From Pleomorphovibrio marinus (GTDB lineage: Bacteria; Bacteroidota; Bacteroidia; Cytophagales; Cyclobacteriaceae), in contig NZ_QCXY01000016.1 of NCBI RefSeq assembly GCF_003347495.1, positions 1 to 60,173 on the forward strand: a stretch of 60,173 nt of DNA. The letters run 5' to 3'. Below the pieces are notes generated by a model. It was given only the letters and a program-made list of their open reading frames with translations. It was not told the DNA's origin and did not search any database. The translations under genes were made by a program, and so were the position numbers. Below are positions 28,305 to 37,268 of this stretch, piece by piece (position 1 is the stretch's first letter; each line of letters starts with the position of its first letter).

Positions 28305-29219
28305 ATGCCTGACCCGATTAAGACATACGAGATGCCTGATAGCCTGGGACAACAGTCCTTTCAGCTCTATGAAGTCCAGGGCAAAAGCATCAACAATAGT
28401 TCTTATCCCCATAGCACAGACAGGCCCCACCGTCACAAGTATTATGAAATATGTGTGTTTGTCAATGGAGCCGGCAGGCACGAGATTGATTTTAGCACAC
28501 ATTCCATCCATTCCTGTTCGGTACATTTCTTAACACCGGGCCAGGTACACCTAATTTCTAGGGAGGAAGACTACCATGGCTACCTAATGGTATTCTCCAA
28601 GGAGTTTTATGCCTTGGACACCTTCCATGAAGATCTACTGTACCAGTTGCCATTTTTCAATAACCCCACCTTGCTGCCTATACTGAACCTCAGGTCCAGG
28701 GACTTTGAAGAAATCATGTACCTTATAGAGGCCATGCAGCGGGAATGCAAATTCAGCTCAGAGGGTAGTAGAGAAATCCTCCGAAGTTACCTTCAGATCT
28801 TTTTGGTGAAATGCAAGCAGTTCTACATCTACTACTTTGCGGAGAAAAAGAAAATGCATGACCCCCACTTTTCCCTAGTACAACAGTTTAATGCGCTGGT
28901 AGAACAGCGTTTCAAGAACGTCCACCAAGTTCAGGACTATGCAGATTTACTGGCACTTTCCCCTGCCATGCTCAATAAATATGTAAAGAAAATCACTGGG
29001 TTTACGGCAGGTGAAATCATTATGGACCGCCTGATCCTACAAGCCAAACGATACCTTATCTATACCGACCTCTCCAACAAGGAAATCTCCTACCAACTCA
29101 ATTACGAGGACCCTTCCTATTTCAGCCGGATCTTTAAAAAGAAAACCGGGCTCAGTCCCTCGGAATTTAGAAGGGTGGAAAACGAAAAGTACCAGCTTTA
29201 TTCGGAAAAACACCTTTAA
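28305..29219 (+). CDS. AraC-family regulator of the GH88-like module
   Basis: About 304 residues. The ATG at 28305 is preferred to the upstream GTG at 28287. The N-terminal half is a cupin-like sensor (HRHKYYEICVFVNGAGRHEIDF). The C-terminal 100 residues are two helix-turn-helix units ending in DPSYFSRIFKKKTGLSPSEFRR, the AraC signature. It precedes the hydrolase-isomerase-oxidoreductase-transporter run on the same strand and so probably senses the sugar handled there. A perfect 10-bp inverted repeat lies between it and the hydrolase gene. Confidence 0.92.
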   Translation: MPDPIKTYEMPDSLGQQSFQLYEVQGKSINNSSYPHSTDRPHRHKYYEICVFVNGAGRHEIDFSTHSIHSCSVHFLTPGQVHLISREEDYHGYLMVFSKEFYALDTFHEDLLYQLPFFNNPTLLPILNLRSRDFEEIMYLIEAMQRECKFSSEGSREILRSYLQIFLVKCKQFYIYYFAEKKKMHDPHFSLVQQFNALVEQRFKNVHQVQDYADLLALSPAMLNKYVKKITGFTAGEIIMDRLILQAKRYLIYTDLSNKEISYQLNYEDPSYFSRIFKKKTGLSPSEFRRVENEKYQLYSEKHL

Positions 29220-29291
29220 ACTATCTGTTTTTGAAGCTACCTTTAATTCCCAATTGAAAAAGTACAAGCTTGATTCAGGTGCTTTCCAGTC

Positions 29292-29337
29292 GATTATTTG
29301 GATTTTGGAAAACACCTATTAGGCTAACCAAATAATC
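29292..29337 (+). promoter_or_regulatory. Inverted repeat GATTATTTGG/CCAAATAATC
   Basis: Perfect 10-bp arms at 29292-29301 and 29328-29337, 26 bp apart, 17 bp before the hydrolase start codon and 72 bp after the AraC stop. It could be an operator for the module or an mRNA hairpin close to the ribosome-binding site. Confidence 0.55.
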
Positions 29338-29354
29338 TAACAGCAAAACAAGAA

Positions 29355-30737
29355 ATGATAAAAATTGATTTTGACCTTAAACCCGCAGACCTAAAGTCCG
29401 ACTTGGATCGCTTTTGGCAATTGTCCGGGGAGAAAATTGATGCCATCAACAAGGAATATCCACAGGATCAGGGTTCCCCTGTATTTACCGAAAACGGGAA
29501 ATACACCACCCGTGGATGGACAGAATGGACCCAGGGCTTCCAGTTTGGATCTTCCATACTCCAGTTTGATGCTACGGGGGAAAATGCCTATCTGGAAGAA
29601 GGCAAGAAAAAGACCCTGAAGCTTATGGCACCGCATATCAGCCATATAGGGGTGCATGACCATGGCTTCAACAATGTGAGTACCTATGGCAACCTCCTTA
29701 GGTTGATGGTGGAAGGGAAAACCTCCCATAATGAATGGGAAAAGAACTTTTATGAACTTGCCCTTAAAATTTCAGGAGCCGTACAGGCAAGCCGCTGGAC
29801 CACGATAAAGGATGGTGGCTTTATCTATTCCTTCAATGGGCCCCATTCCCTATTTGTGGACACCATCCGCACTGTGCGAATTTTAATGCTGAGCCACAGT
29901 CTTGGGCATGTGTTACAACATGAAAATGATACCAGGGCAAACCTATTGGTAAGGGGTTTACAGCATGCCAAATCCACAGCGGACTATTCCGTTTTTTACG
30001 GGGAAGGCAGGGACCGCTACGATCTATGGGGCCGTGCCGCCCATGAAAGTGTTTTCAACACCAACGACGGTAATTTCCGCTGCCCAAACTCCCAGCAGGG
30101 CTACACGGGCTTCAGCACCTGGACGCGGGGGTTGGCATGGGCCATGTGTGGGTTTCCGGAGGAGCTGGAATATTTGGCCACCCTGTCTGATGAGGACTTG
30201 TCGGCATATGGAAAACGCAGCGACATTGAGGCATTTATGCTGAAGGCGGCAGAGGCTACCTGTGACTTTTATATAGAGCATACCCCTACCGATGGGGTTC
30301 CCTATTGGGATACCGGGGCACCCAACCTGCACAAGTTGGGGGATTACTTGTCCAAGCCTTCCGATCCGTATAATGATTTTGAACCAGTGGACAGCTCCGC
30401 GGCGGCTATTGGCGCCCAGGGCCTGCTCAGGCTGGGTAAGTACCTAAAGGAAAAGGGCCAAACTGATAAAGGCCAGAAGTATTGGCAGGCAGGGCTTACC
30501 GTATTGAAAACCCTATTACAGGAACCTTATCTTAGTACAGACAAGAGCCACCAGGGGATTTTGTTGCATAGCATTTATCACCAGCCAAACGGTTGGGACT
30601 ATGTGCCCAAGGGCCAAAAGATTGCCTGTGAGGAATCCAGTATGTGGGGTGATTACCATGCACGAGAACTTGCACTTTATGTAAGCAGGGTTATAAGTGG
30701 GGAAAATTATTATACTTTCTTTAATTGTCTGTCATGA
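29355..30737 (+). CDS. GH88/GH105-like unsaturated glucuronyl hydrolase
   Basis: 460 residues with no clear signal peptide. The helical-barrel segments WTQGFQFGSSILQFDATGE and HISHIGVHDHGFNNVSTYGNLLRLM match the region of GH88 enzymes that carries the essential aspartate. DTGAPNLHKLGDY and SSAAAIGAQGLLRLG fit later barrel helices. GH88 enzymes hydrate the double bond of unsaturated uronyl disaccharides made by polysaccharide lyases. Similarity to related (alpha/alpha)6 families is possible, so the exact family is tentative. It overlaps the next gene by 4 bp (ATGA). Confidence 0.75.
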   Translation: MIKIDFDLKPADLKSDLDRFWQLSGEKIDAINKEYPQDQGSPVFTENGKYTTRGWTEWTQGFQFGSSILQFDATGENAYLEEGKKKTLKLMAPHISHIGVHDHGFNNVSTYGNLLRLMVEGKTSHNEWEKNFYELALKISGAVQASRWTTIKDGGFIYSFNGPHSLFVDTIRTVRILMLSHSLGHVLQHENDTRANLLVRGLQHAKSTADYSVFYGEGRDRYDLWGRAAHESVFNTNDGNFRCPNSQQGYTGFSTWTRGLAWAMCGFPEELEYLATLSDEDLSAYGKRSDIEAFMLKAAEATCDFYIEHTPTDGVPYWDTGAPNLHKLGDYLSKPSDPYNDFEPVDSSAAAIGAQGLLRLGKYLKEKGQTDKGQKYWQAGLTVLKTLLQEPYLSTDKSHQGILLHSIYHQPNGWDYVPKGQKIACEESSMWGDYHARELALYVSRVISGENYYTFFNCLS

Positions 30738-31564
30738 GTGTGAAGCCTATCAAAGATCTAAGCAAACTCTGCGTACATACGATTACCACCAAGTCTTGGA
30801 GTATCGAGGAAGCTGGTGAGCGCTACGAGGCCGCCGGGGTAAAAGGGATATCGGTTTGGAGACAATACTTGGAGGGTCGGAATATCGCCCAGGCTGGTGA
30901 GCGTTTAAGCAACCATGGACTGGAAGTCGTCTCCTTAGTTAGGGGAGGTTTTTTCCCTTCGGTATCCTCCACAGAGCGCAAAAAAGCCCTGGATGACAAC
31001 CGAAAGGCCATAGAAGAAGCCGCGGCACTGGGAGCTCCTATGATCGTATTGGTATGCGGGGCGGATCCCGGCCAATCACTGGCCACCTCCAGGGCGCAGA
31101 TCCAGGCAGGCATTGAAGAGGTACTTCCCTTTGCCATGGAGCATGGGGTGAAATTGGCCATAGAACCGCTACATCCCATGTATGCGGATACCCGCTCGGC
31201 GGTGAATACCATGGAACAGGCCAATGACATGGCCGAGGCCATTGCTTCCGAGTATGTGGGAATAGCTGCCGATGTGTACCATCTATGGTGGGATCCCCAC
31301 CTGGAAAAGGAAATAGAAAGATGCGGCAAAAAGGGAAATCTCTTAGCCTTCCATATCTGTGACTGGAACAGTCCTACTGTGGACCTGCTAAACGACAGGG
31401 GACTTATGGGAGAAGGCTGCATCAACATCAAGGAAATCAGGAGCTGGGTGGAAGAGGCAGGATTTTCAGGCTTTAATGAGGTGGAAATATTCTCCGACAG
31501 GCTTTGGGCGATGGACCAACAGGAATTCTTGGATAAAATCGTGAAGAGTTACTACGACTGCTAG
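30734..31564 (+). CDS. TIM-barrel sugar isomerase/epimerase
   Basis: 276 residues from the ATG at 30734, which overlaps the hydrolase stop (ATGA). Xylose-isomerase-like barrel with metal ligands in the usual places: AIEPLHPMYADT (Glu), IAADVYHLWWDP (Asp, His), AFHICDW and the C-terminal NEVEIFSDRLW (Glu). Cytoplasmic. It could isomerise or epimerise the sugar released by the upstream hydrolase, or act as a lyase on a 3-keto sugar made by the neighbouring Gfo/Idh enzyme; sequence alone does not decide. Confidence 0.85.
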   Translation: MSVKPIKDLSKLCVHTITTKSWSIEEAGERYEAAGVKGISVWRQYLEGRNIAQAGERLSNHGLEVVSLVRGGFFPSVSSTERKKALDDNRKAIEEAAALGAPMIVLVCGADPGQSLATSRAQIQAGIEEVLPFAMEHGVKLAIEPLHPMYADTRSAVNTMEQANDMAEAIASEYVGIAADVYHLWWDPHLEKEIERCGKKGNLLAFHICDWNSPTVDLLNDRGLMGEGCINIKEIRSWVEEAGFSGFNEVEIFSDRLWAMDQQEFLDKIVKSYYDC

Positions 31565-31616
31565 GCAAATATCTTTGAGAGAAACAGAAAGACATATCAA
31601 AAAAACTAAACATATA

Positions 31617-32759
31617 ATGGAACATAAAGTAGGCATAATCATGAACGGTGTCACCGGAAGGATGGGCACCAATCAGCATTTGATGCGAAGCATCGTTGAA
31701 ATCATCAAACAGGGTGGGGTGAAGCTACCCAATGGGGATCATATCATGCCGGATCCCATCCTCGTGGGCAGAAACCAATCCAAGTTGGATGGCCTTTGCA
31801 AAGCCTCAGGCGTGAGCAAAAGCACCACCGACCTGGACAGCGTGATGAAAGACCCCTATTACACCATCTATTTTGATGCACAAACCACCGGAAGGAGGGC
31901 AGATGCCGTAAAGCAGGCGGTGGCAGCAGGAAAGCACGTGTATTGCGAGAAACCCGTTTCGGTGGATACCCAGACCGCACTGGAACTGCATGAACTTTGT
32001 GAAAAGGCAGGGGTGAAGCATGGAGTGGTGCAAGACAAGCTTTGGCTTCCCGGCATGCGAAAGTTAAAAAGATTGATTGAAAACGGGTTTTTTGGAGAGA
32101 TCCTCTCTGTCAGGGGAGAATTTGGTTACTGGGTATTTGAAGGACATACCGTGCCTGCACAGCGTCCCTCCTGGAACTACAGGAAAGAGGACGATGGTGG
32201 GATAATCGTAGATATGCTTTGCCATTGGAGGTATGTTTTGGACCATATCTTTGGCAAGGTAAAAGCGGTAAGCTGTACAGGAGCTACCCATATTAAAGAA
32301 CGGGTGGACGAGCAGGGAAATCCCTACAAATGTACCGCAGATGATGCAGCATATGCGACTTTTGAGCTGGAGGGGGACATTATCGCCCATTTCAATTCAA
32401 GCTGGACCGTAAGGGTAAGAAGGGATGACCTGCTTACCGTCCAGGTGGACGGAACCAAGGGGTCTGCCGTGGCAGGCTTGAGGGAATGCTACATCCAACA
32501 CTATGGCAATACCCCAAAACCAGTTTGGAATCCGGATATCGTTCAGCCTATTGATTTCTATGAGGGTTGGTCGAAGGTTCCTGAGCAGGAGCCCTTTGAT
32601 AATGCCTTCAAGGTACAATGGGAGTTGTTTTTGAAACATGTGGTGCTGGATGAACCATTTCCCTGGAACATGAAAGAAGGAGCCAAAGGCGTGCAACTTG
32701 CTGAAAAAGGTTTGGAAAGTTGGGAAAAGCGATGCTGGTTGGACATCCCTGAACTTTAA
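31617..32759 (+). CDS. Gfo/Idh/MocA-family oxidoreductase
   Basis: About 380 residues. The ATG at 31617 starts MEHKVGIIMNGVTGRMG, a slightly unusual nucleotide-binding loop; the in-frame start at 31575 adds a non-family leader. The catalytic CEKPVSVD (EKP motif) is intact, and the C-terminal sheet region (FGYWVFEG, DDAAYATFELEG) follows. It oxidises or reduces a sugar with NAD(P). It lies 52 bp after the isomerase and abuts the SDR gene (TAATG), so the four enzymes form one operon. Confidence 0.92.
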   Translation: MEHKVGIIMNGVTGRMGTNQHLMRSIVEIIKQGGVKLPNGDHIMPDPILVGRNQSKLDGLCKASGVSKSTTDLDSVMKDPYYTIYFDAQTTGRRADAVKQAVAAGKHVYCEKPVSVDTQTALELHELCEKAGVKHGVVQDKLWLPGMRKLKRLIENGFFGEILSVRGEFGYWVFEGHTVPAQRPSWNYRKEDDGGIIVDMLCHWRYVLDHIFGKVKAVSCTGATHIKERVDEQGNPYKCTADDAAYATFELEGDIIAHFNSSWTVRVRRDDLLTVQVDGTKGSAVAGLRECYIQHYGNTPKPVWNPDIVQPIDFYEGWSKVPEQEPFDNAFKVQWELFLKHVVLDEPFPWNMKEGAKGVQLAEKGLESWEKRCWLDIPEL

Positions 32760-33541
32760 TGAAGGGTATTATGAAAAAGGTAGCACTAGTAACAGGTGGA
32801 AGCAGGGGCATAGGGCTGGGCATCGCCATTTGCCTTGCTAAAGAAGGCTTTGACCTTGCCATAAACGGTATGAGAGCCGAGGCAGACACCAAAGACTCCC
32901 TGGAAGAGCTTAGGGCTTTGGGTACGGAGGTACTGTACTGCCGCGGAGATGTAGGCGATTCGGCCCAAAGGCAATCCATCATGGATAGCATCAAGGAAAA
33001 ATACGGCAGGCTCAATGTGTTGGTAAACAATGCTGGTGTGGCACCGAAGGAGCGAAAGGACATCCTTGAGGCAACGGAGGAGAGCTTCGACTATGTGTTG
33101 AAGACCAACCTGAATTCCGCCTATTTTCTATCCCAAGCAGCCGCAAATTGGATGGTAGCCCAGAAAAAGCAGGATGCTTCATTTAAAGGTTCCATCATAA
33201 ACGTATCTTCTATTTCTGCCACCATTGCCTCGGTGAATAGAGGAGAGTATTGTGTGGCCAAGGCAGGTATGAGCATGGCAACGCAATTATTTGCAGTAAG
33301 GCTGGGGGAATTTGACATACCCGTTTATGAGGTAAGACCGGGAGTGATTGCCACGGATATGACCTCCGGAGTAAAGGAAAAGTACGATAAATTGATAGGG
33401 GAAGGTCTATGTGTACAGCCTAGGTGGGGGCTCCCGGAAGATGTTGGGCTGGCGGTGGCTTCTTTGGCCACGGGCAATTTCCCTTATTCTACTGGCCAGG
33501 TGGTTATGGTGGATGGGGGGCTTTCTATTCCCAGGCTTTAA
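32759..33541 (+). CDS. Short-chain dehydrogenase/reductase (FabG-like)
   Basis: 260 residues with the cofactor motif TGGSRGIGLG, NNAGV, the serine of INVSSIS and the catalytic YCVAKAG. The C-terminal GQVVMVDGG is typical of 3-ketoacyl-reductase-like SDRs. The context favours a sugar or uronate reductase in the same pathway rather than fatty-acid synthesis. The start overlaps the upstream stop by one base; the ATG at 32771 is an alternative. Confidence 0.9.
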   Translation: MKGIMKKVALVTGGSRGIGLGIAICLAKEGFDLAINGMRAEADTKDSLEELRALGTEVLYCRGDVGDSAQRQSIMDSIKEKYGRLNVLVNNAGVAPKERKDILEATEESFDYVLKTNLNSAYFLSQAAANWMVAQKKQDASFKGSIINVSSISATIASVNRGEYCVAKAGMSMATQLFAVRLGEFDIPVYEVRPGVIATDMTSGVKEKYDKLIGEGLCVQPRWGLPEDVGLAVASLATGNFPYSTGQVVMVDGGLSIPRL

Positions 33542-33581
33542 TTATCAACTAGTAGGCCTTGGAAAATAATTGACCTGGACG

Positions 33582-33660
33582 AAATTGCCATAATGAGGTT
33601 TGCCCCGATAACCCTTAATAGCTATCTGGGGCAAACTACCTGTCGGAGTTATGGCAGTTT
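33582..33660. promoter_or_regulatory. Two-tier imperfect palindrome
   Basis: Outer arms AAATTGCCATAA (33582-33593) and TTATGGCAGTTT (33649-33660) pair over 12 bp with one G-T. Inner arms GTTTGCCCCGATA (33598-33610) and TATC-T-GGGGCAAAC (33623-33636) pair over 13 bp with one bulge. Asymmetric internal loops of 4 and 12 nt lie between the tiers. It sits between the SDR gene and the symporter genes and lacks a T-run, so it is not a plain terminator. Confidence 0.7.
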
Positions 33661-33786
33661 GGTTCTAGAAGGCTAAAAAATTTATAAACAGATTAAAATA
33701 CCGGAGCTTTTTCAAAATGCATCCAAAGAGAAAGATTCATTTGTATATTGTCAAATCGTTTATCAGTCAAAAAAATATTAAACCCA

Positions 33787-34014
33787 ATGCATAAAAAAAA
33801 GAAATATTGGACCCTGTGTTGTATTGCCGCAGTGGTACTATCCCTAATTACTTTCACCCCCTTGGTGATACCTCAAGGAGTGTCGAAACCCATGCTGGGA
33901 GGAGTGCCTTACAGTTTGTGGACCAGCTTTATTATAACCGTTGCCTTGGTCGTTTTGACTTATATTGGCACCAGGGTACACCCTGGAATGGAGGAAGAGG
34001 AGGATAAGTCATGA
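33787..34014 (+). CDS. Small symporter-accessory membrane protein (DUF3311-like)
   Basis: 75 residues from the ATG at 33787 (MHKKKKYWTLCC); the in-frame start at 33748 adds a leader without family character. Two membrane helices flank the loop PLVIPQGVSKPMLGGVPYSLW, like the small subunits found upstream of sodium:solute symporters. Its stop overlaps the symporter start (ATGA), consistent with a two-component transporter. Confidence 0.75.
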   Translation: MHKKKKYWTLCCIAAVVLSLITFTPLVIPQGVSKPMLGGVPYSLWTSFIITVALVVLTYIGTRVHPGMEEEEDKS

Positions 34015-35435
34015 TCTTTTGGGTTTGGGTTTTCGGTTTGGTCTATGCAGGCCTTTTGGTGATGGCGTCCTTAAAGTCTTACAAAAAGGGACGTTCTGCG
34101 GAAGAATTTATGATGGCGGGTTCCAACGTGGGGCTCTCTTTAGGGGTGCTCACTTTCGCTGCGGCTTTGTTCAGCACCTTTACCTTTTTGGGCATGCCGG
34201 ATTTTTTCCGGGTCAACGGGGTAGCGGCATGGATATTCCTTGCTGTTTCTGATGGAGCCATGGTCTTCTTCCTGCTTTGGTTTGGCTATCAGATCAGGAT
34301 GAAGGTAAAAGGCATGGAGTTCCGTGGGGTATCTGGTTTGATTGGCAGGTGCTATGGAAATAAATGGGCTGGTTACGTGTTTTTCCTTGCTGCCTTTCTG
34401 TTTTTGATCCCTTATGTGGGCATACAGATCCAGGGCATCGCCATATTTATGGAGGCTGCTTTCCCGGGTTCCCTGCCTTCTTGGGGTTGGTCCCTGGGGA
34501 TAGTTCTGATCATGCTGATCTATGCGGAAATTGGGGGATTAAAAGCCATTATTTTCAGTGATGCTATTCAGGGTCTGCTTCTTTTATTCGTGATTTGGAT
34601 CATTGGCTATGCTTGTCTTTCCCATTTTGGGGGCATAGGACCAATGTTCGAGCGGGTGGGCAATATTCAAGAAGAATTGCTTTCTAGCCCTGGCCCACAA
34701 GGTCTGCTTACTCCCCAGTTCCTTTTCGCTTCTCTGATTGCGATCTTGATGATCCCCGTCACACAGCCTCAATTCACTACCCGTATTGTGGTGATGAAGA
34801 GCATGAAGACCATGCAGTTGATGGCAGTTTCCCTGGGGGCATTTGCCATTTTGGTGATCTTACCTACCATCTTTATTGGTATGTATGGGGTGGACAAGTA
34901 CCAAGAATACGGCAGGGATGATTTCTTCGCCAATGCCTTTCTGTATGATCAACCTAATTTTGTGGCCGCTCTTGCCATCATTGGTTTAATTGCAGCGGGA
35001 CTTTCCACTACCAATGCACAGATTTTCGCCCTGGGCTCTGAGTTGAGAGGTTTGTTAAAGGGGAATGAAAACAGCATCATGACTAAGACCAAAATCGGGA
35101 TTTTTGTCTTTTCGGTGATTGCCTTTTTCTTTTCCATAATCGTCATCGACCAACTAGTGCTCTTGGCAAGGGTTAGTTTTGCGGGAACTGGAATCATGGG
35201 TCCCATGATCCTTCTGGGAATATTAAGTAACCGCAAAGTTTCCTCTGCCATCATTTATCTTTCCTTTGCGGGGCTGATAATATTTCTGCTTTCATTGGGG
35301 GGATTTGTTCCGGACATGTATTTTGGCATAAGACTTGATTTGCTGCTCTTTATAACGCTGGGAGTAATTGCCGTAATCTCACATCTCGCCGGAAAAGAAC
35401 ATCAGTTCATTCGGGAAGACGACGTAAAGCATTGA
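34011..35435 (+). CDS. Sodium:solute symporter (SSS family)
   Basis: 474 residues and about 12-13 membrane helices. FMMAGSNVGLSLGVLTFAAALFSTFTFLGMPDFF is the family's helix-2 region, and GLIAAGLSTTNAQIFALGSELRGL is the sodium-site helix. It should import the sugar, uronate or related acid used by this module across the inner membrane with sodium. It is coupled to the small accessory protein upstream and followed by a strong terminator. Confidence 0.93.
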   Translation: MIFWVWVFGLVYAGLLVMASLKSYKKGRSAEEFMMAGSNVGLSLGVLTFAAALFSTFTFLGMPDFFRVNGVAAWIFLAVSDGAMVFFLLWFGYQIRMKVKGMEFRGVSGLIGRCYGNKWAGYVFFLAAFLFLIPYVGIQIQGIAIFMEAAFPGSLPSWGWSLGIVLIMLIYAEIGGLKAIIFSDAIQGLLLLFVIWIIGYACLSHFGGIGPMFERVGNIQEELLSSPGPQGLLTPQFLFASLIAILMIPVTQPQFTTRIVVMKSMKTMQLMAVSLGAFAILVILPTIFIGMYGVDKYQEYGRDDFFANAFLYDQPNFVAALAIIGLIAAGLSTTNAQIFALGSELRGLLKGNENSIMTKTKIGIFVFSVIAFFFSIIVIDQLVLLARVSFAGTGIMGPMILLGILSNRKVSSAIIYLSFAGLIIFLLSLGGFVPDMYFGIRLDLLLFITLGVIAVISHLAGKEHQFIREDDVKH

Positions 35436-35444
35436 TGAATGCTG

Positions 35445-35483
35445 AAAAAGGGATGTAGGCAGTTGCTTGCATCCCTTTTTTTT
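35445..35483 (+). terminator. Rho-independent terminator after the symporter
   Basis: AAAAAGGGATG (35445-35455) pairs with CATCCCTTTTT (35470-35480) and is followed by further T. It lies just after the symporter stop. An in-frame ATG at 35439 precedes it, which is why the next gene is started at 35502. Confidence 0.92.
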
Positions 35484-35501
35484 ACCCTTTACCCGCAAAA
35501 C

Positions 35502-36431
35502 ATGATCAACAAATTGATTTTCTTATTATTGCTTGGAGGCCTTTTACCCATAATGGGGCAGGGGCAGGATATGGCCCTGACTTGGCAAGAAAGTGAGGAT
35601 GGGTGGCTATTGAAGGAGGGCTCTGCCCCCAGGCTGTTTTACCAAACCACCACCAAGGCACAAGATGGAAAGTACCCCAGGGCTAACTATATCCATCCCC
35701 TGTACGGGATAGATGGGGAGGAACTCACGGAGGATTTTCCCGCCGACCATTTGCATCACCGGGGGATATTTTGGACCTGGCATCAGCTCTATGTGGATGG
35801 AGAAAGGGTAGCTGACCCCTGGATAAGTGAGGGTATTTCCTGGGAGGTAGTGGAGGTAAAGCCCTTGGATGTAAGTGAGGGTGCGGGGTTGATGGCCAAA
35901 GTACTATGGAGTACCGAACAGGGACCTGTAGTCGAGGAGCATCTGGCATTACTTTACGAAAGACTTGAAGAAGATGCTTACAGGCTTACCACAGAAGTAG
36001 AGCTAAAGCCCTTGAAGGAAGAAGTGAGCATAGGTGGGTCCGAAGACCCCAAAGGCTATGGAGGTTTCTCCCCTAGGATCAAACTTTCCGAAAATGTTGG
36101 GTTCTTTGATGAGGAAGGGGAGGTAGCTCCCCGGGAACTTCCCGTATCTGCTGGCCCTTGGATGAACGTAACCAAGGAGAAGGAAGGTGACCCCGGTGTG
36201 GTAATCATGGGGGAGCCCGATGAACTACCTGACTATAAAGGCTGGATCCTCAGGGCAAAAAACAGCATGCAGAATATGGCTTTTCCTGGAAGGGAACCCA
36301 TAGTTCTGCCGGATGAAGCCCCTTACCTGAGTTTTAGAAACCAACTTTTGGTGCACCAGGGACTGGACAAGGAGGAAATCGAACGGTATTATCAGAATTT
36401 TAAGGTAGCTGGTAGCTTAATTGTTCGCTGA
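35502..36431 (+). CDS. Secreted DUF6807 (PmoA-like) protein
   Basis: 309 residues with a signal peptide (MINKLIFLLLLGG to GQGQ). The sequence HPLYGIDGEELTEDFPADHLHHRGIFWTWHQLYVDG is characteristic of DUF6807, often labelled methane oxygenase PmoA although no such activity is shown for these proteins. The histidine-rich HLHHRG loop suggests a metal or sugar site. The family is common in Bacteroidota and Planctomycetota carbohydrate clusters beside Gfo/Idh oxidoreductases. It follows its own terminator-separated promoter region and is the last gene of the first catabolic module. Confidence 0.85.
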   Translation: MINKLIFLLLLGGLLPIMGQGQDMALTWQESEDGWLLKEGSAPRLFYQTTTKAQDGKYPRANYIHPLYGIDGEELTEDFPADHLHHRGIFWTWHQLYVDGERVADPWISEGISWEVVEVKPLDVSEGAGLMAKVLWSTEQGPVVEEHLALLYERLEEDAYRLTTEVELKPLKEEVSIGGSEDPKGYGGFSPRIKLSENVGFFDEEGEVAPRELPVSAGPWMNVTKEKEGDPGVVIMGEPDELPDYKGWILRAKNSMQNMAFPGREPIVLPDEAPYLSFRNQLLVHQGLDKEEIERYYQNFKVAGSLIVR

Positions 36432-36486
36432 TAACCTACAATTTTCACAGTACACCTGCCAACCATAACAAATCACCCCAAAAACC

Positions 36487-36567
36487 TTGGAAGGAAAGTC
36501 TCCGAAAGGTTTAAGACACAAAGCATACAAAGGAGGCACAAAGGTCACCAAGAAAATAGTAAAAACC
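36487..36567. repeat. CACGAAGG-family repeat copy (inverted)
   Basis: Reverse complement of the 25.9 to 26.4 kb copies: AAGTCTCCGAAAGGTTTAAG and GGAGGCACAAAGGTCACC. Non-coding. Confidence 0.8.
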
Positions 36568-36572
36568 CAGCT

Positions 36573-36692
36573 AGGCGTAGTTTGCAACTACGCCTCACTA
36601 TAATTCATGGAATTTGCAATTCCATGAAGACGTTAACTTCAAACGAAGTTTAGCAAAAATAACCCGATGATCGGGATTTGCAATCTCTCCCG
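36573..36692. repeat. Row of hairpins sharing a TTTGCAA loop
   Basis: AGGCGTAG-TTTGCAA-CTACGCCT (36573-36595) and TTCATGGAA-TTTGCAA-TTCCATGAA (36604-36628) are perfect hairpins with different stems and the same loop. AACTTC-AAAC-GAAGTT (36635-36650) follows, then CGGGA-TTTGCAA-TCTCTCCCG (36672-36692), whose stem is less regular. There is no gene between 36432 and 36752. Confidence 0.82.
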
Positions 36693-36752
36693 GAAACAAG
36701 TCACCCAGTCCTTAATGATCATTCACCCCACTGTATTCCGAAGGTTGGCTCT

Positions 36753-37268
36753 TTAGTGGAGTTTTCGGAAAAACGTCCGTTCGGTAACAAAACATCCAAA
36801 CCCCAGTTCTAAATTGCATGGATTGGAAATGAGGGTAAGTTTATTACCACCTTCCTCTATTCTGACTCCATACTTAAACCGATAGATATTGTCCTCATAG
36901 GAGGGCTGTAGGTCTTCCAATGGTGCATAACTGCTTCCCTGGGCTGCACGAAACACTCCATCTAGTAAGTGTACATCTTTGCCTAATACCGTAAAGTTAC
37001 CAGATACCGCGCCTGCAAAACCGAGTATTTCGTCGTTTTCAGGTTCTTGGTAGTACCACACAATTCGGTACCTATGGTCTATGTCGAAGTCAATGACTTG
37101 GGTAAATCGCAGGTCTTGAGAGGTGTCTTGGGATGTTTTTTGCCAAGTACCGTAGATTTGACTCCGCCGGAAGTCGTCGTCCGATGTACAAGACCAAGAG
37201 CAGATAGTCCAAGCAATCACAAACATCATTCCTCCAAACATTCCTATTTCCTTTTGAGAATCTATCAT
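36753..37268 (-). CDS. Lipocalin-like lipoprotein, unassigned
   Basis: 171 residues. The lipobox ends at C27 (TICSWSC) and is followed by TSDDD, as in outer-membrane lipoproteins. YGTWQKTSQD near residue 40 recalls the GxW start of lipocalin-like domains, and the rest is short beta-strand sequence with three cysteines near the C-terminus (NPCNLELGFGCF). No enzyme motif. Internal methionines at 10 and 14 could also be the start. Isolated between repeat regions. Confidence 0.6.
   Translation of the reverse strand: MIDSQKEIGMFGGMMFVIAWTICSWSCTSDDDFRRSQIYGTWQKTSQDTSQDLRFTQVIDFDIDHRYRIVWYYQEPENDEILGFAGAVSGNFTVLGKDVHLLDGVFRAAQGSSYAPLEDLQPSYEDNIYRFKYGVRIEEGGNKLTLISNPCNLELGFGCFVTERTFFRKLH

Noticed and set aside
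33582-33660. Known riboswitch class
   Set aside because: The structure is clear, but I could not match it to any aptamer consensus I know.
35439-35501. Longer N-terminus for the DUF6807 protein
   Set aside because: The extra part translates a rho-independent terminator and lies before a perfect signal peptide.
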